Source: Chloroflexota bacterium (GTDB taxonomy: Bacteria > Chloroflexota > Limnocylindria > Limnocylindrales > CSP1-4). From it: 39,488 bases of DNA. The translations under genes were made by a program, and so were the position numbers. How positions within the stretch are numbered: position 1 is the first letter of the stretch; each line of letters begins with the position of its first letter. The stretch covers positions 1 through 39,488 of the forward strand of contig QKHE01000094.1 of the NCBI GenBank assembly GCA_003250155.1. Reading direction: 5' to 3'. Below the pieces are notes generated by a model. The model had not been told where the DNA came from and did no database searches. It worked only from the letters and a program-made list of their open reading frames with translations. Shown in pieces: positions 27,030 through 35,562 of this stretch.

Positions 27030-27470
27030 GTGGTCGTCCCGGCCGGCGCGGTTCCCCGCCTGATGGCCGAGTTCCAGTGGTGGCTGCTGATCGTCGGGCT
27101 CGTGGCCGGCGGTGGGATCGTGGCCGCGGTCTACATGGACGGGCGCCGGCGCGAGGTCGACATCGACGATGACGAGCTGCGGGCGGAGGCGTCATGGATC
27201 GCCGCCCGATTCGGCTCGGGCCACGGCCCCGACGCGGTCGCGGTGGAGGACGTGCTGCGGGCCCACCGCGAGTACCTCACGCTGCCCGCACCGGACCGGC
27301 TGGAGCCGATCGGCGGCTCAGACGGCGACGCCGATCAACCCACCCACGACGTAGGTGACGGCCGCGGCCGCGGCGCCGATGAATACCTGGCGCCCGCCCG
27401 AGAAGAGCAGGCTCCGGCCGGTCAGCAGGCTGACTCCCGCGCCGACCGCGAACAGGGCGCCGACCGATAG
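27030..27470 (+). CDS. small membrane-anchored protein, unknown function (start 27030 GTG or 27063 ATG)
   Basis: MAEFQWWLLIVGLVAGGGIVAAVYMDGRRREVDIDDDELRAEASWIAARFG...; TAGACT -10-like at 27012; last about 150 bp overlap the convergent VIT gene. Confidence 0.6.
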   Translation: MVVPAGAVPRLMAEFQWWLLIVGLVAGGGIVAAVYMDGRRREVDIDDDELRAEASWIAARFGSGHGPDAVAVEDVLRAHREYLTLPAPDRLEPIGGSDGDADQPTHDVGDGRGRGADEYLAPAREEQAPAGQQADSRADREQGADR

Positions 27471-28472
27471 CGCGATCGAGGCGATGAACGACGCCGACCC
27501 GCCGAGGACCAGGTAGGGCAGGACCGGGATCGCGGCGCCGACCCCGAAGGCCGCGAACGACCCGCCCGCGGCGCCCCACGGCGAGCCGAGCTCGTCCGGG
27601 TCGAGGCCCAGCTCCTCGCGGACGAGCGTGTCCAGGGCGTGCTCCCGGTCGCTGAACATCCGTGCCGCGATCTTGGCCGCTTCCTCCTCGGAGAAGCCCT
27701 TGGCCTGGTAGACCCCCGCCAGCTCGGCCTGCTCCTCCTCGGGCATCGCCTCCAGCTCGGCCCGCTCGAGAGCGATCTGGCGCTCGAACAGCTCGCGCTG
27801 GGACTGCATCGAGATGTACTCGCCGGCGGCCATCGAGAAGGCGCCGGCGAGGAGGCCGGCGATCCCGGCGAGCAGCACGAACGAGCCCTCGCCACCCGAG
27901 GCTCCGGCGACGCCCATTACGAGGGCCATGTTCGAGACGAGACCATCGGAGACGCCGAAGATGACCGCCCGCAGCGTGCCCGAGCGGCCCGTTCGGTGCC
28001 AGCGCTCGCCGGCCAGGATCTCGTCGGGCGACCGGGCATCGGTCCGCGGCGCCCGGCCGCTCGTCGGTCGGGCGGAGGCGCGGCTGAGGCGCTTCCAGAT
28101 CTCGGCGTGCTCGCGCTCGTCGGCGGCGATGCCGGCGACTTCCGGCGAGGCCTGGCCTTCGTAGATGTCCTCCTCGTCGCCTTCGAGGGCCTGTACCAGG
28201 TCGCGCACCGCGTGCGTCCCGAAGATTCGCGCCAGGAGCAGGATTGTCCGGACGCGCAGCCTCGGCCCGTCCGGCTCCGGGACGTCCGCGCCGAGCGCGC
28301 GCAGCTTGCCCGCCCAGATCTCGGCGTGGCGTCGCTCGTTGCCTGCGATCGCCCGGAATGCCTCCGCACGTCGCGCGTCCTTCTCGATCGCGGCCAGCCG
28401 CTCGTAGAGCACGACGGCGTCGCGCTCCAGCTTCAGGTTCGCGAGGCTCTGTTCGACATCGATCGGGGCCAT
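27318..28472 (-). CDS. ferritin-like (rubrerythrin) + VIT1/CCC1 fusion, MbfA/Er-VIT-type iron/manganese exporter
   Basis: N-terminal ferritin-like motifs ...AIAGNERRHAEIW... and ...AADEREHAEIW...; C-terminal VIFGVSDGLVSNMALVMGVAGASG...LLAGAFSMAAGEYISMQSQRELFERQ. Confidence 0.9.
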   Translation of the reverse strand: MAPIDVEQSLANLKLERDAVVLYERLAAIEKDARRAEAFRAIAGNERRHAEIWAGKLRALGADVPEPDGPRLRVRTILLLARIFGTHAVRDLVQALEGDEEDIYEGQASPEVAGIAADEREHAEIWKRLSRASARPTSGRAPRTDARSPDEILAGERWHRTGRSGTLRAVIFGVSDGLVSNMALVMGVAGASGGEGSFVLLAGIAGLLAGAFSMAAGEYISMQSQRELFERQIALERAELEAMPEEEQAELAGVYQAKGFSEEEAAKIAARMFSDREHALDTLVREELGLDPDELGSPWGAAGGSFAAFGVGAAIPVLPYLVLGGSASFIASIALSVGALFAVGAGVSLLTGRSLLFSGGRQVFIGAAAAAVTYVVGGLIGVAV

Positions 28473-28481
28473 CAGGACCGA

Positions 28482-28499
28482 ATCGTAGCCGCCTACAAT
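28482..28499. promoter_or_regulatory. back-to-back divergent -10-like boxes (ATCGTA = TACGAT on minus; TACAAT on plus)
   Basis: ATCGTA-GCCGCC-TACAAT between ATG 28472 (minus) and ATG 28507 (plus). Confidence 0.45.
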
Positions 28500-28506
28500 C
28501 GCGGCC

Positions 28507-29562
28507 ATGCCGGACTCGAAGCCCGGGAGCGTGGCGCCGGGGGCGCCATCGCCGGCACCGCCATCGCCGGGGTTGCCGCCGCTGCGCTGGTTCGGCGCCG
28601 ATGACGTCCGGGCGGCGATGCCGCCGATCGAGGAGCGCCTCCGCCTGGCCGAGGTCACCATGACCGCGCTGGCGCGTCCCGGCGCCGCCCAGCTGCCGCC
28701 GAAGATCGCGATCCATCCCCGACCAGCCGCCTCGTTCGTGCACGCCATGCCGGCGCACCTGCGCCCGGACGACGCAGCCGGCGACCTCGTCGGGATGAAA
28801 TGGGTCGCCGGCTACGCGACGAACGCCGAGCTCGGGCTGCCGGCGATCAGCGCCGTCGTCGTCCTCAACGACGCAGCGACCGGCGTGCCGACCGCGATGC
28901 TGGACGGCGGCCCGATCACCGCCGAGCGGACGGCCGCCGTCTCCGGCCTCGCCATTCGACGCTTCGGGCCCGCGCCGCGACCGGGGTTGGAGGTGGCGCT
29001 CATCGGGGCCGGCGTCCAGGGGCACTCCCACCTGCCGGTCCTGGCCCACGTGCTGCCCGGGCTGCGACTGCGCCTCTTCGACCAGACGCCCGGGCGGGCG
29101 GAGGCGCTCGCCGGGGTTGCCCGCGAGACCCACGGCGTCGCCGACGTCCGGGTCGCCGGCGGCGCGCGCGAGGCGGTCGACGGCGCGAAGGTGGTCGTGA
29201 CGGCCGCCTCGTTCGGGCCGAAGGACGCGGCCCAGTCGATGACCAACGACTGGCTCGAGCCCGACGTGACCGTCGTCCCGATCGACTACGCGACCTACCT
29301 CAACGCGGCGGTCGCCCGCGACGCGGCGCTGTTCCTGGTCGACCAGCGCGAGCAGTACCTGTACAACCGCGAGACGGGCAACTTCGACGACTATCCCGAT
29401 CCCCAGGCGACGATCGGCGAGGCGATCCTGGCCGGCACCAGCCGCCCGAGCGGACGCGTGGTCGTGACCCACCTCGGCGTCGGACTCGCCGACCTCGTGT
29501 TCGCCGACGCCATCGTGCGGGCCGCGCTGGCCGCGGGTCGCGGCGCCGTCCTCCAGCGCTGA
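28507..29562 (+). CDS. ornithine cyclodeaminase / mu-crystallin family protein
   Basis: PLRWFGADDVRAAMPPIEERLRLAE...PAAGDLVGMKWVAGY-type...LGLPAISAVVVLNDAATGVPTAMLDGGPITAERTAAVSGLAIRRF...VALIGAGVQGHSHL. Confidence 0.92.
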   Translation: MPDSKPGSVAPGAPSPAPPSPGLPPLRWFGADDVRAAMPPIEERLRLAEVTMTALARPGAAQLPPKIAIHPRPAASFVHAMPAHLRPDDAAGDLVGMKWVAGYATNAELGLPAISAVVVLNDAATGVPTAMLDGGPITAERTAAVSGLAIRRFGPAPRPGLEVALIGAGVQGHSHLPVLAHVLPGLRLRLFDQTPGRAEALAGVARETHGVADVRVAGGAREAVDGAKVVVTAASFGPKDAAQSMTNDWLEPDVTVVPIDYATYLNAAVARDAALFLVDQREQYLYNRETGNFDDYPDPQATIGEAILAGTSRPSGRVVVTHLGVGLADLVFADAIVRAALAAGRGAVLQR

Positions 29563-29585
29563 GCGCGGCGGAGCGCCGACGTCAA

Positions 29586-32192
29586 GTGCGATTCCTCCGC
29601 GCCGCCCTCAGGACCATCACCGTCGTCCTCATCGCGCTCATCGGCGCCGGCGCGATCGTGGCCGCCGACCTGACGATGCTCGGCTTCGCGCAGACGACCG
29701 GGACGGTTCGGATCGAAGGGCTCCACGCGCCCGTCACCGTCGCTCGCGACCGCTACGGGATCGTCCAGATCACCGCCGACGACCCCCACGACCTGTTCCT
29801 GGCCCAGGGCTACGTGCACGCGCAGGAGCGGATGTGGCAGATGGAGATCTCGCGCCGGATCGGCGCCGGCCGGCTGTCGGAGCTGTTCGGCACGAGCCAG
29901 CTCGACACCGACCGCTACATCCGGACGCTCGGCTGGCGGGACGCCGCGGGTCGGGACCTCGCGGCGCTGGAGCCGGCCACCGTCGCCGCGCTCGAGGCTT
30001 ACGCCGACGGGGTCAACGCCTGGATCGAGGAGCACGAGGGCCGCCTGCCGACGGCCTTCGTCATCAGCGGCCTGCTCGCCGGGATCGGCGACCTCGGCGG
30101 CTTCGAGCTCGAGCCCTGGACGGCCCTCGATTCCGCGACCTGGCAGAAGGTCCAGGCGTGGTCGCTCGGCGGCAACATCGACGCCGAGATCTTCCGGTAC
30201 CTCGCCGACGCGCGCCTCGGCGACCCCGCCCGGACCAACGATCTCTTCCCGGCCTACGGCGATTGGGCGCCGATCATCACCCCATGGGGGCTGCCGGGCT
30301 CGAACCTCGAGGTCGTCCCGCTCGCGGCCCCCGTTGCGGCCCCCGTCGCGACGGCCCTCGCCCCGGACCACGCCGCGGGGCTAACCGCCCTGGGACGCCT
30401 GGCCTCGACCGTGCGAGAGCTGGCTGGCTTCGACGGCGGCGGCGGTCTCGTCGGCGACCATGGCGTCGGCTCGAATAACTGGGTCGTCTCCGGCTCGGTC
30501 ACCGCGAGTGGGGAGCCGATCCTCGCCAACGATCCGCACCTTGGCTTCTCGATGCCGTCGGTCTGGATCCTCAACGGCCTCCACTGCCGGACGGTCTCCG
30601 AGGGCTGTCCGTGGGACGTCGCGGGCGTGTCCTTTCCGGGTGACCCGGCGGTCATCCTCGGCCACAACAGCCGGATCGCCTGGGGCGCCACGAACGTGGG
30701 GCCCGACACGCAGGACCTGTTCCTCGAGACCGTCGATCCAGCCGATCCGGATCGCTATCTCGCCGGCGATACCTCGCAACCGTTCGTCGTGCGGCGCGAG
30801 ACGATCCGCGTCGCGGGCGGCGACGACGTCGTCATCGACGTTCGATCGACCCGCCATGGACCGGTCCTGTCCGACGTCGACGAGCGCCTCGAGGACGGGC
30901 CGCTCCTGGCCCTGGCCTGGGCTTCGACGATGGAGCCCGATCGAACGCTCGATGCGATCTTCCGGATCAACCTCGCGAACGACTTCGACGACTTCCGGGC
31001 GGCGTTCGATGTCTTCGGCCAGCCGAGCCAGAACTTCATCTACGCCGACGTCGACGGCCACGTCGGCTACGTCCTCCCGGGCCTGATCCCGATCCGCGAC
31101 GGGCCGGACGGCGAGCGCGTCCGCGATGGCGCGTCGGGCGAGGCGGAGTGGACCGGCTGGATCCCGCGCGACGAGCTGCCGTGGCAGCTGGACCCGCCGT
31201 CGGGCCGGATCGTGACCGCCAACAACGCCCCGGTCGATGCGTCGTACCCGTACTGGATCGGGCCGTGGTCGGAGTTCGACCCGGGCTATCGGGCCGCGGA
31301 GATCACCGCCCGCCTGGCCGATCTCGTGGCGACGGGCGTGCCGCTCCAACCCGAGACGATGCGGGCGCTGCAGCTCGATGCCCGGCTCCCCCGCGCCGAC
31401 GCGACCGTGCCGGCCATCCTCGGCCTGGCCCCCGAGCCGGTCACCGACGACGGCCGTGCCGTGCTGACGGCGATCGAGAACTGGGACCGCGGCTGCGACG
31501 CGAGCTCCACGGGTTGTGCCGCGTACGCCACCCTGGAGTTCGAACTCCAGCGGGCGATCTTCGATGACGAGCTCGGGCCGCTCGCCCGCGACTACGTCGG
31601 TGCGCCGCCGTCGTGGGTCACGCTCGTCGACCTGCTGGCGCATCCCGACGACGCGTGGTGGGACGACACCACGACCGCCGGGCGCGAGGACGCCGCGGCG
31701 ATCCTCGGGCGGGCCGTCGAGCAGGCGGGCGCCGAGCTCCGCTCCACCCTCGGCGAGCCGTCATCGTGGCGCTGGGGCCGGCTGCACCGCGTGACGTTCG
31801 CGGAGTCGACGCTCGGCGGCTCGGGGATCGGGCCGCTGCAGTGGTACTTCAACGCATCACCGCGCGAGGTCGGCGGCGCCAACGGGGCGGTCCTCAACAA
31901 CTACTACCGCCTGTCCCGCGCGTACCCGAACCCGTACGACTTGTCGTCACAGCCGGTCGGGCTGGAAGGCGTGTTCACGGTCACGAACGGGCCGTCGGTG
32001 CGATTCGTCATCGACATGGCCGACCTCGACGGGGCGACGATGGTCATCACGACCGGCCAGAGCGGCAATCCCTTCGAGTCGCACTACGGCGACCTGATCG
32101 ACACGTGGGCCAGCGGCGACACGATCCCGCTGCCCTTCACGCCGGCCGCCATCGAGGCGTCAACGGTCGCGACACTGACGCTGACACCGTGA
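29586..32192 (+). CDS. penicillin acylase (S45) family Ntn-hydrolase
   Basis: VTVARDRYGIVQITADDPHDLFLAQGYVHAQERMWQMEISRRIGAGRLSELFG; nucleophile region GDHGVGSNNWVVSG; GTG start with N-terminal TM/signal. Confidence 0.93.
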   Translation: MRFLRAALRTITVVLIALIGAGAIVAADLTMLGFAQTTGTVRIEGLHAPVTVARDRYGIVQITADDPHDLFLAQGYVHAQERMWQMEISRRIGAGRLSELFGTSQLDTDRYIRTLGWRDAAGRDLAALEPATVAALEAYADGVNAWIEEHEGRLPTAFVISGLLAGIGDLGGFELEPWTALDSATWQKVQAWSLGGNIDAEIFRYLADARLGDPARTNDLFPAYGDWAPIITPWGLPGSNLEVVPLAAPVAAPVATALAPDHAAGLTALGRLASTVRELAGFDGGGGLVGDHGVGSNNWVVSGSVTASGEPILANDPHLGFSMPSVWILNGLHCRTVSEGCPWDVAGVSFPGDPAVILGHNSRIAWGATNVGPDTQDLFLETVDPADPDRYLAGDTSQPFVVRRETIRVAGGDDVVIDVRSTRHGPVLSDVDERLEDGPLLALAWASTMEPDRTLDAIFRINLANDFDDFRAAFDVFGQPSQNFIYADVDGHVGYVLPGLIPIRDGPDGERVRDGASGEAEWTGWIPRDELPWQLDPPSGRIVTANNAPVDASYPYWIGPWSEFDPGYRAAEITARLADLVATGVPLQPETMRALQLDARLPRADATVPAILGLAPEPVTDDGRAVLTAIENWDRGCDASSTGCAAYATLEFELQRAIFDDELGPLARDYVGAPPSWVTLVDLLAHPDDAWWDDTTTAGREDAAAILGRAVEQAGAELRSTLGEPSSWRWGRLHRVTFAESTLGGSGIGPLQWYFNASPREVGGANGAVLNNYYRLSRAYPNPYDLSSQPVGLEGVFTVTNGPSVRFVIDMADLDGATMVITTGQSGNPFESHYGDLIDTWASGDTIPLPFTPAAIEASTVATLTLTP

Positions 32193-32201
32193 TGCCGCGC
32201 G

Positions 32202-32582
32202 CTACTCGTTGACCTCGAGCGGACCCTCCGGCACCTCGATCAGCACGCGATCGCCTTCGATCACCACCGGGTAGCGAGCCAGCGGCAGCTCGGCCGGCGG
32301 ATCGAGCGCCTCGCCGGTCGCCAGGTCGAAGCGCGACAGGTGCAGCGCGCAGGTCAGCGTCCCGGCCGGCTGGCCGTCGGCGCCCGGCGAGCCGCCGCCG
32401 GTCAGGAAGCCCTTGTCGAGCTCGAAGTACTCGTGGGTGCAGATGCCCTGATAGGCCCGGATCTCGTCGGTGTGGACGACGATGACCTGGTCGGTTCCGT
32501 CGGCGACGGCCATCTTCATCGTGCCCGGCGGGACCTCGTCGACGCCGAGGAGGTCGATCCGGCGCGTCGGCGCGGTCGTCAC
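32202..32582 (-). CDS. Rieske [2Fe-2S] ferredoxin-like protein
   Basis: CTH...(27 residues)...CALH Rieske ligands; VTTAPTRRIDLLGVDEVPPGTMKMAVADGTDQVIVVHTDEIRAYQGICTHEYFELDKGFL; downstream of sufD/sufB. Confidence 0.82.
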   Translation of the reverse strand: MTTAPTRRIDLLGVDEVPPGTMKMAVADGTDQVIVVHTDEIRAYQGICTHEYFELDKGFLTGGGSPGADGQPAGTLTCALHLSRFDLATGEALDPPAELPLARYPVVIEGDRVLIEVPEGPLEVNE

Positions 32583-32598
32583 CCGACGCCCGCCCTCG

Positions 32599-33933
32599 TC
32601 ACGCCGCGCTGGCGACGCTCGGCAGCCCGGCGGCCCACTTGGCGTCGAGCAGCTCGCGCAGCCGGTCGCGGGCATCTTCCAGGGGTACCGCGGCGACGAC
32701 CGGCTCCAGGAAGCCGAGCACGATGAACTTCCGCGCCTCGTCGGGCGCGATGCCGCGGCTCTCGAGGTAGAACAGCTGGGTCGGATCGATCGGCCCGACC
32801 GACGAGGAGTGGGCCGCCCGGCGGCAATCCGGTTGGTCGATCTCGAGCGATGGGATCGCGACCGCGCGGGCGGACTTCGACAGGTTCATCCCGAACTCGC
32901 CGAGGAAGCTGTCCGTCCCAACGGCCGACCGCTCGATCGTGATGAGGCCTTTCATGAACGATCGCGACCGGTCCAGCAGGACGCCCTTCGAGAGCAGGTT
33001 GCCGGTCGTGTCACGCCCGACATGGCGCGTGTACGAGGTCAGGTCGAACAGCTGCTCCTCGGCGCCGAAGACGATCTCGACCTGCTCGACGGAGCTGCGG
33101 TCTCCCTCCAGGCGGTTGTCGACCCGGCTCCGGACGAGACGGCCGCCCAGTTGCGCCAGCGCCCAGTGCAACGTTGCTGCCTCGCCGATCCTCGCGTGGC
33201 GGTGCTGGAACACGACCTGGTCGGGGCCGTGGTCCTGGATCGAGGCGAGCGCCAGGCTGGCGCCCTCGCCGAGGACGACCTCGGTCGTCCCGTGGAACAG
33301 GCCCTGCGGCACGCGCTCGCCCTCGGCGCACGCGATCGGCGGGCCGCCCGGCACCTCCTCCTCGACGACCGACGCCGAGGCGCCCGCCCCGAGCTCGATC
33401 ACGGTCCGGCTGACGAGCGCTCGATCGGGAGCCGCCGAGAGCCAGCGCAGGCGGATCGCATCATGAACGGCGACGCCCGCGGCGACCTCGACGTGCCGGC
33501 CATGGCTCCAGAAGCCGCGGGCGAGCATCGCCAGCTTGTCGTCGGCCGGCAACGTGGCGCCGCCCTCGAGCGCCCGGCGGAAGCCCTCCGGATCGCGCTC
33601 GTACCACTGGCCGAACGTCTCGACCCGAACGCCATCCGGCAGATCGAGATCGGCGAGGTCCTCGCCGAGGCCCGCGGGCGCGTCGGTCACGTACGGTCGG
33701 GTCTCCAGCAGGTCCGCAGCGCGCAGGTCGACATACGGCGTGTAGAGCTGGTTGCTCTCGATCGGCAGCGCCTCGAAGGCCGTCCACGCCTCGATCCGCT
33801 CGGCGCGCAGCCAGTCGGGCTCATCGCGCTCCGCGGCGAGCGTCTCGGCCAGGCCGCGATCGGCGAAGCGGAACGGCAGGTCCGCGGGCGCGCGCCTTCG
33901 AGGGCGCGCCGGCGCGGTCGAGGGAGTGGTCAC
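32599..33933 (-). CDS. sufD: Fe-S cluster assembly protein SufD
   Basis: LETRPYVTDAPAGLGEDLAD...SSVEQVEIVFGAEEQLFDLTSYTRHVGRDTTGNLLSKGVLLDRSRSFMKGLITIERSA...SVGPIDPTQLFYLESRGIAPDEARKFIVLGFLEPVV. Confidence 0.93.
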   Translation of the reverse strand: MTTPSTAPARPRRRAPADLPFRFADRGLAETLAAERDEPDWLRAERIEAWTAFEALPIESNQLYTPYVDLRAADLLETRPYVTDAPAGLGEDLADLDLPDGVRVETFGQWYERDPEGFRRALEGGATLPADDKLAMLARGFWSHGRHVEVAAGVAVHDAIRLRWLSAAPDRALVSRTVIELGAGASASVVEEEVPGGPPIACAEGERVPQGLFHGTTEVVLGEGASLALASIQDHGPDQVVFQHRHARIGEAATLHWALAQLGGRLVRSRVDNRLEGDRSSVEQVEIVFGAEEQLFDLTSYTRHVGRDTTGNLLSKGVLLDRSRSFMKGLITIERSAVGTDSFLGEFGMNLSKSARAVAIPSLEIDQPDCRRAAHSSSVGPIDPTQLFYLESRGIAPDEARKFIVLGFLEPVVAAVPLEDARDRLRELLDAKWAAGLPSVASAA

Positions 33934-33961
33934 GTCAGGAGCGTATCGAAGGTGCTCGCGG

Positions 33962-35371
33962 TCAGCCGAGCGAGCCCTCCATCTCGAGCTTCACGAGGCG
34001 GTTGAACTCGATGGCGTACTCCATCGGGAGCTCCTTGGTGAAGACCTCGAGGAAGCCCTGGATGACGAGGTTCTGGGCCTCGTTCTCGGTCAGGCCGCGG
34101 GACATCAGGTAGAAGATCTGGTCCGCGCTGATCTTGCCGACGGTGGCCTCGTGGGTCATCGTCGTGTCGTCTTCCTGGATGTCGATGTACGGGTAGGTGT
34201 CGCTGCGGCTCTGGTCGTCGAGCATCAGCGCGTCGCAGCGGACGCTCGCGACGACCCCGGTCGAGCCGGGCGAGACCTTGAGGTGGCCGCGGTAGGTCGC
34301 CCGCCCGCCGTCCTTCGAGACAGACTTGCTGACGATCCGCGAGGTCGTATTGGGGGCGAGGTGGATCGCCTTCGCGCCGGTGTCCTGGTGCTGGCCGGCG
34401 CCGGCCACGGCGACGGAGATGACCTCGGCCCGTGCGCCCTCGCCGCGCAGGTAGATCGACGGGAACTTGACCGTCTTGCGGGAGCCGGTGTTCGCGTCGA
34501 CCCACTCCACGGTCGAGCGCTCGTAGGCGTGCGCGCGCTTCGTGACGAGGTTGTAGACGTCGTTCGACCAGTTCTGGATCGTCGTGTAGCGGACCTTCGA
34601 GCCGGGCAGCGCGACGACCTCGACGACCGCCGCGTGCAGCGAGTCGGTGGCGTAGATCGGGGCGGTGCAACCCTCGATGTAGTGGACCTTGGCGCCCTCG
34701 TCGACGACGATCAGCGTCCGCTCGAACTGGCCGGTGTTCTCGCCGTTGATCCGGAAGTAGGCCTGCAGCGGCAGCGGGACCTCGACGCCCTTCGGGACGT
34801 ACACGAACGAGCCACCCGACCAGACCGCGGTGTTCAGCGCCGAGAACTTGTTGTCCTCGGCCGGCACGACGGTCCCGAAGTGCTGCTTGAAGAGCTCCGG
34901 GTACTCCTTCAGGCCCTGGTCGGTGCCCATGAACACGACGCCGAGCTTGGAGAGCTCCTCGCGGACGGAGTGGTAGACGACCTCGCTGTCGTACTGGGCG
35001 CCGACGCCGGCGAGGAACTTGCGCTCCGCCTCGGGGATGCCGAGGCGCTCGAACGTCGCCTTGATCTGCTCGGGCACGTCGTCCCACGACTTCTCTTCCC
35101 GCTCGGACGGCTTGCGGTAGTAGACGATCTTGTCGAAGTCGATCTTGTCGAGACCATCCGTCCACACCGGCATCGGGCGCTTGACGAAGTGCTCGTACGC
35201 GCGCAGCCGCATCTGGAGCATCCACTCCGGCTCTTCCTTGAAGCGGCTGATCTCCTCGACGGTCTCGCGCGTCAGGCCGCGGCCGGTCTCGCGCAGGTAG
35301 ACGATGTCGTCGTGGAAGGCGTACTGCTCTCGTCGATCGGCGACGAGCTCGCGGGTCGTTGGTGTCGTCAA
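33962..35371 (-). CDS. sufB: Fe-S cluster assembly protein SufB
   Basis: WMLQMRLRAYEHFVKRPMPVWTDGLDKIDFDKIVYYRKPSE...GTDQGLKEYPELFKQHFGTVVPAEDNKFSALNTAVWSGGSFVYVPKGVEVPLPLQAYFRINGENTGQFERTLIVVDEGA...; TTG start with GGAGAG SD proposed. Confidence 0.95.
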   Translation of the reverse strand: MTTPTTRELVADRREQYAFHDDIVYLRETGRGLTRETVEEISRFKEEPEWMLQMRLRAYEHFVKRPMPVWTDGLDKIDFDKIVYYRKPSEREEKSWDDVPEQIKATFERLGIPEAERKFLAGVGAQYDSEVVYHSVREELSKLGVVFMGTDQGLKEYPELFKQHFGTVVPAEDNKFSALNTAVWSGGSFVYVPKGVEVPLPLQAYFRINGENTGQFERTLIVVDEGAKVHYIEGCTAPIYATDSLHAAVVEVVALPGSKVRYTTIQNWSNDVYNLVTKRAHAYERSTVEWVDANTGSRKTVKFPSIYLRGEGARAEVISVAVAGAGQHQDTGAKAIHLAPNTTSRIVSKSVSKDGGRATYRGHLKVSPGSTGVVASVRCDALMLDDQSRSDTYPYIDIQEDDTTMTHEATVGKISADQIFYLMSRGLTENEAQNLVIQGFLEVFTKELPMEYAIEFNRLVKLEMEGSLG

Positions 35372-35431
35372 CAGGCTCTCCGTGGCGGTCTGGGGTGGCG
35401 TCGCCGGACAGCGCGGCGATCCTCGATGCGC

Positions 35432-35456
35432 AATCCCTAGTGCGATTATCGGGATT
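35432..35456. promoter_or_regulatory. candidate operator: AATCCC-N13-GGGATT dyad upstream of sufB
   Basis: caAATCCC style dyad around ctagtgcgattatc, 61 bp upstream of the proposed sufB start; AT-rich relative to surroundings. Confidence 0.4.
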
Positions 35457-35562
35457 ACGCGCCCGACGGTCAACGGCACGCTGCCCCGGCGAGTATCGTG
35501 TCAGCGCCGGGCGTTTGGCCCCTGACGGGACGACGACCCGAGCGGTCCGAGGAGGGCGCTCG

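Noticed and set aside
27277-29472. 731-aa minus-strand ORF spanning the VIT and cyclodeaminase genes
   Set aside because: Shadow frame of two well-supported genes on other frames.
28800-29585. N-terminal extension of the penicillin acylase ORF
   Set aside because: In-frame openness over the cyclodeaminase gene; Arg-rich. The GTG at 29586 followed by a signal/TM helix is the natural start.
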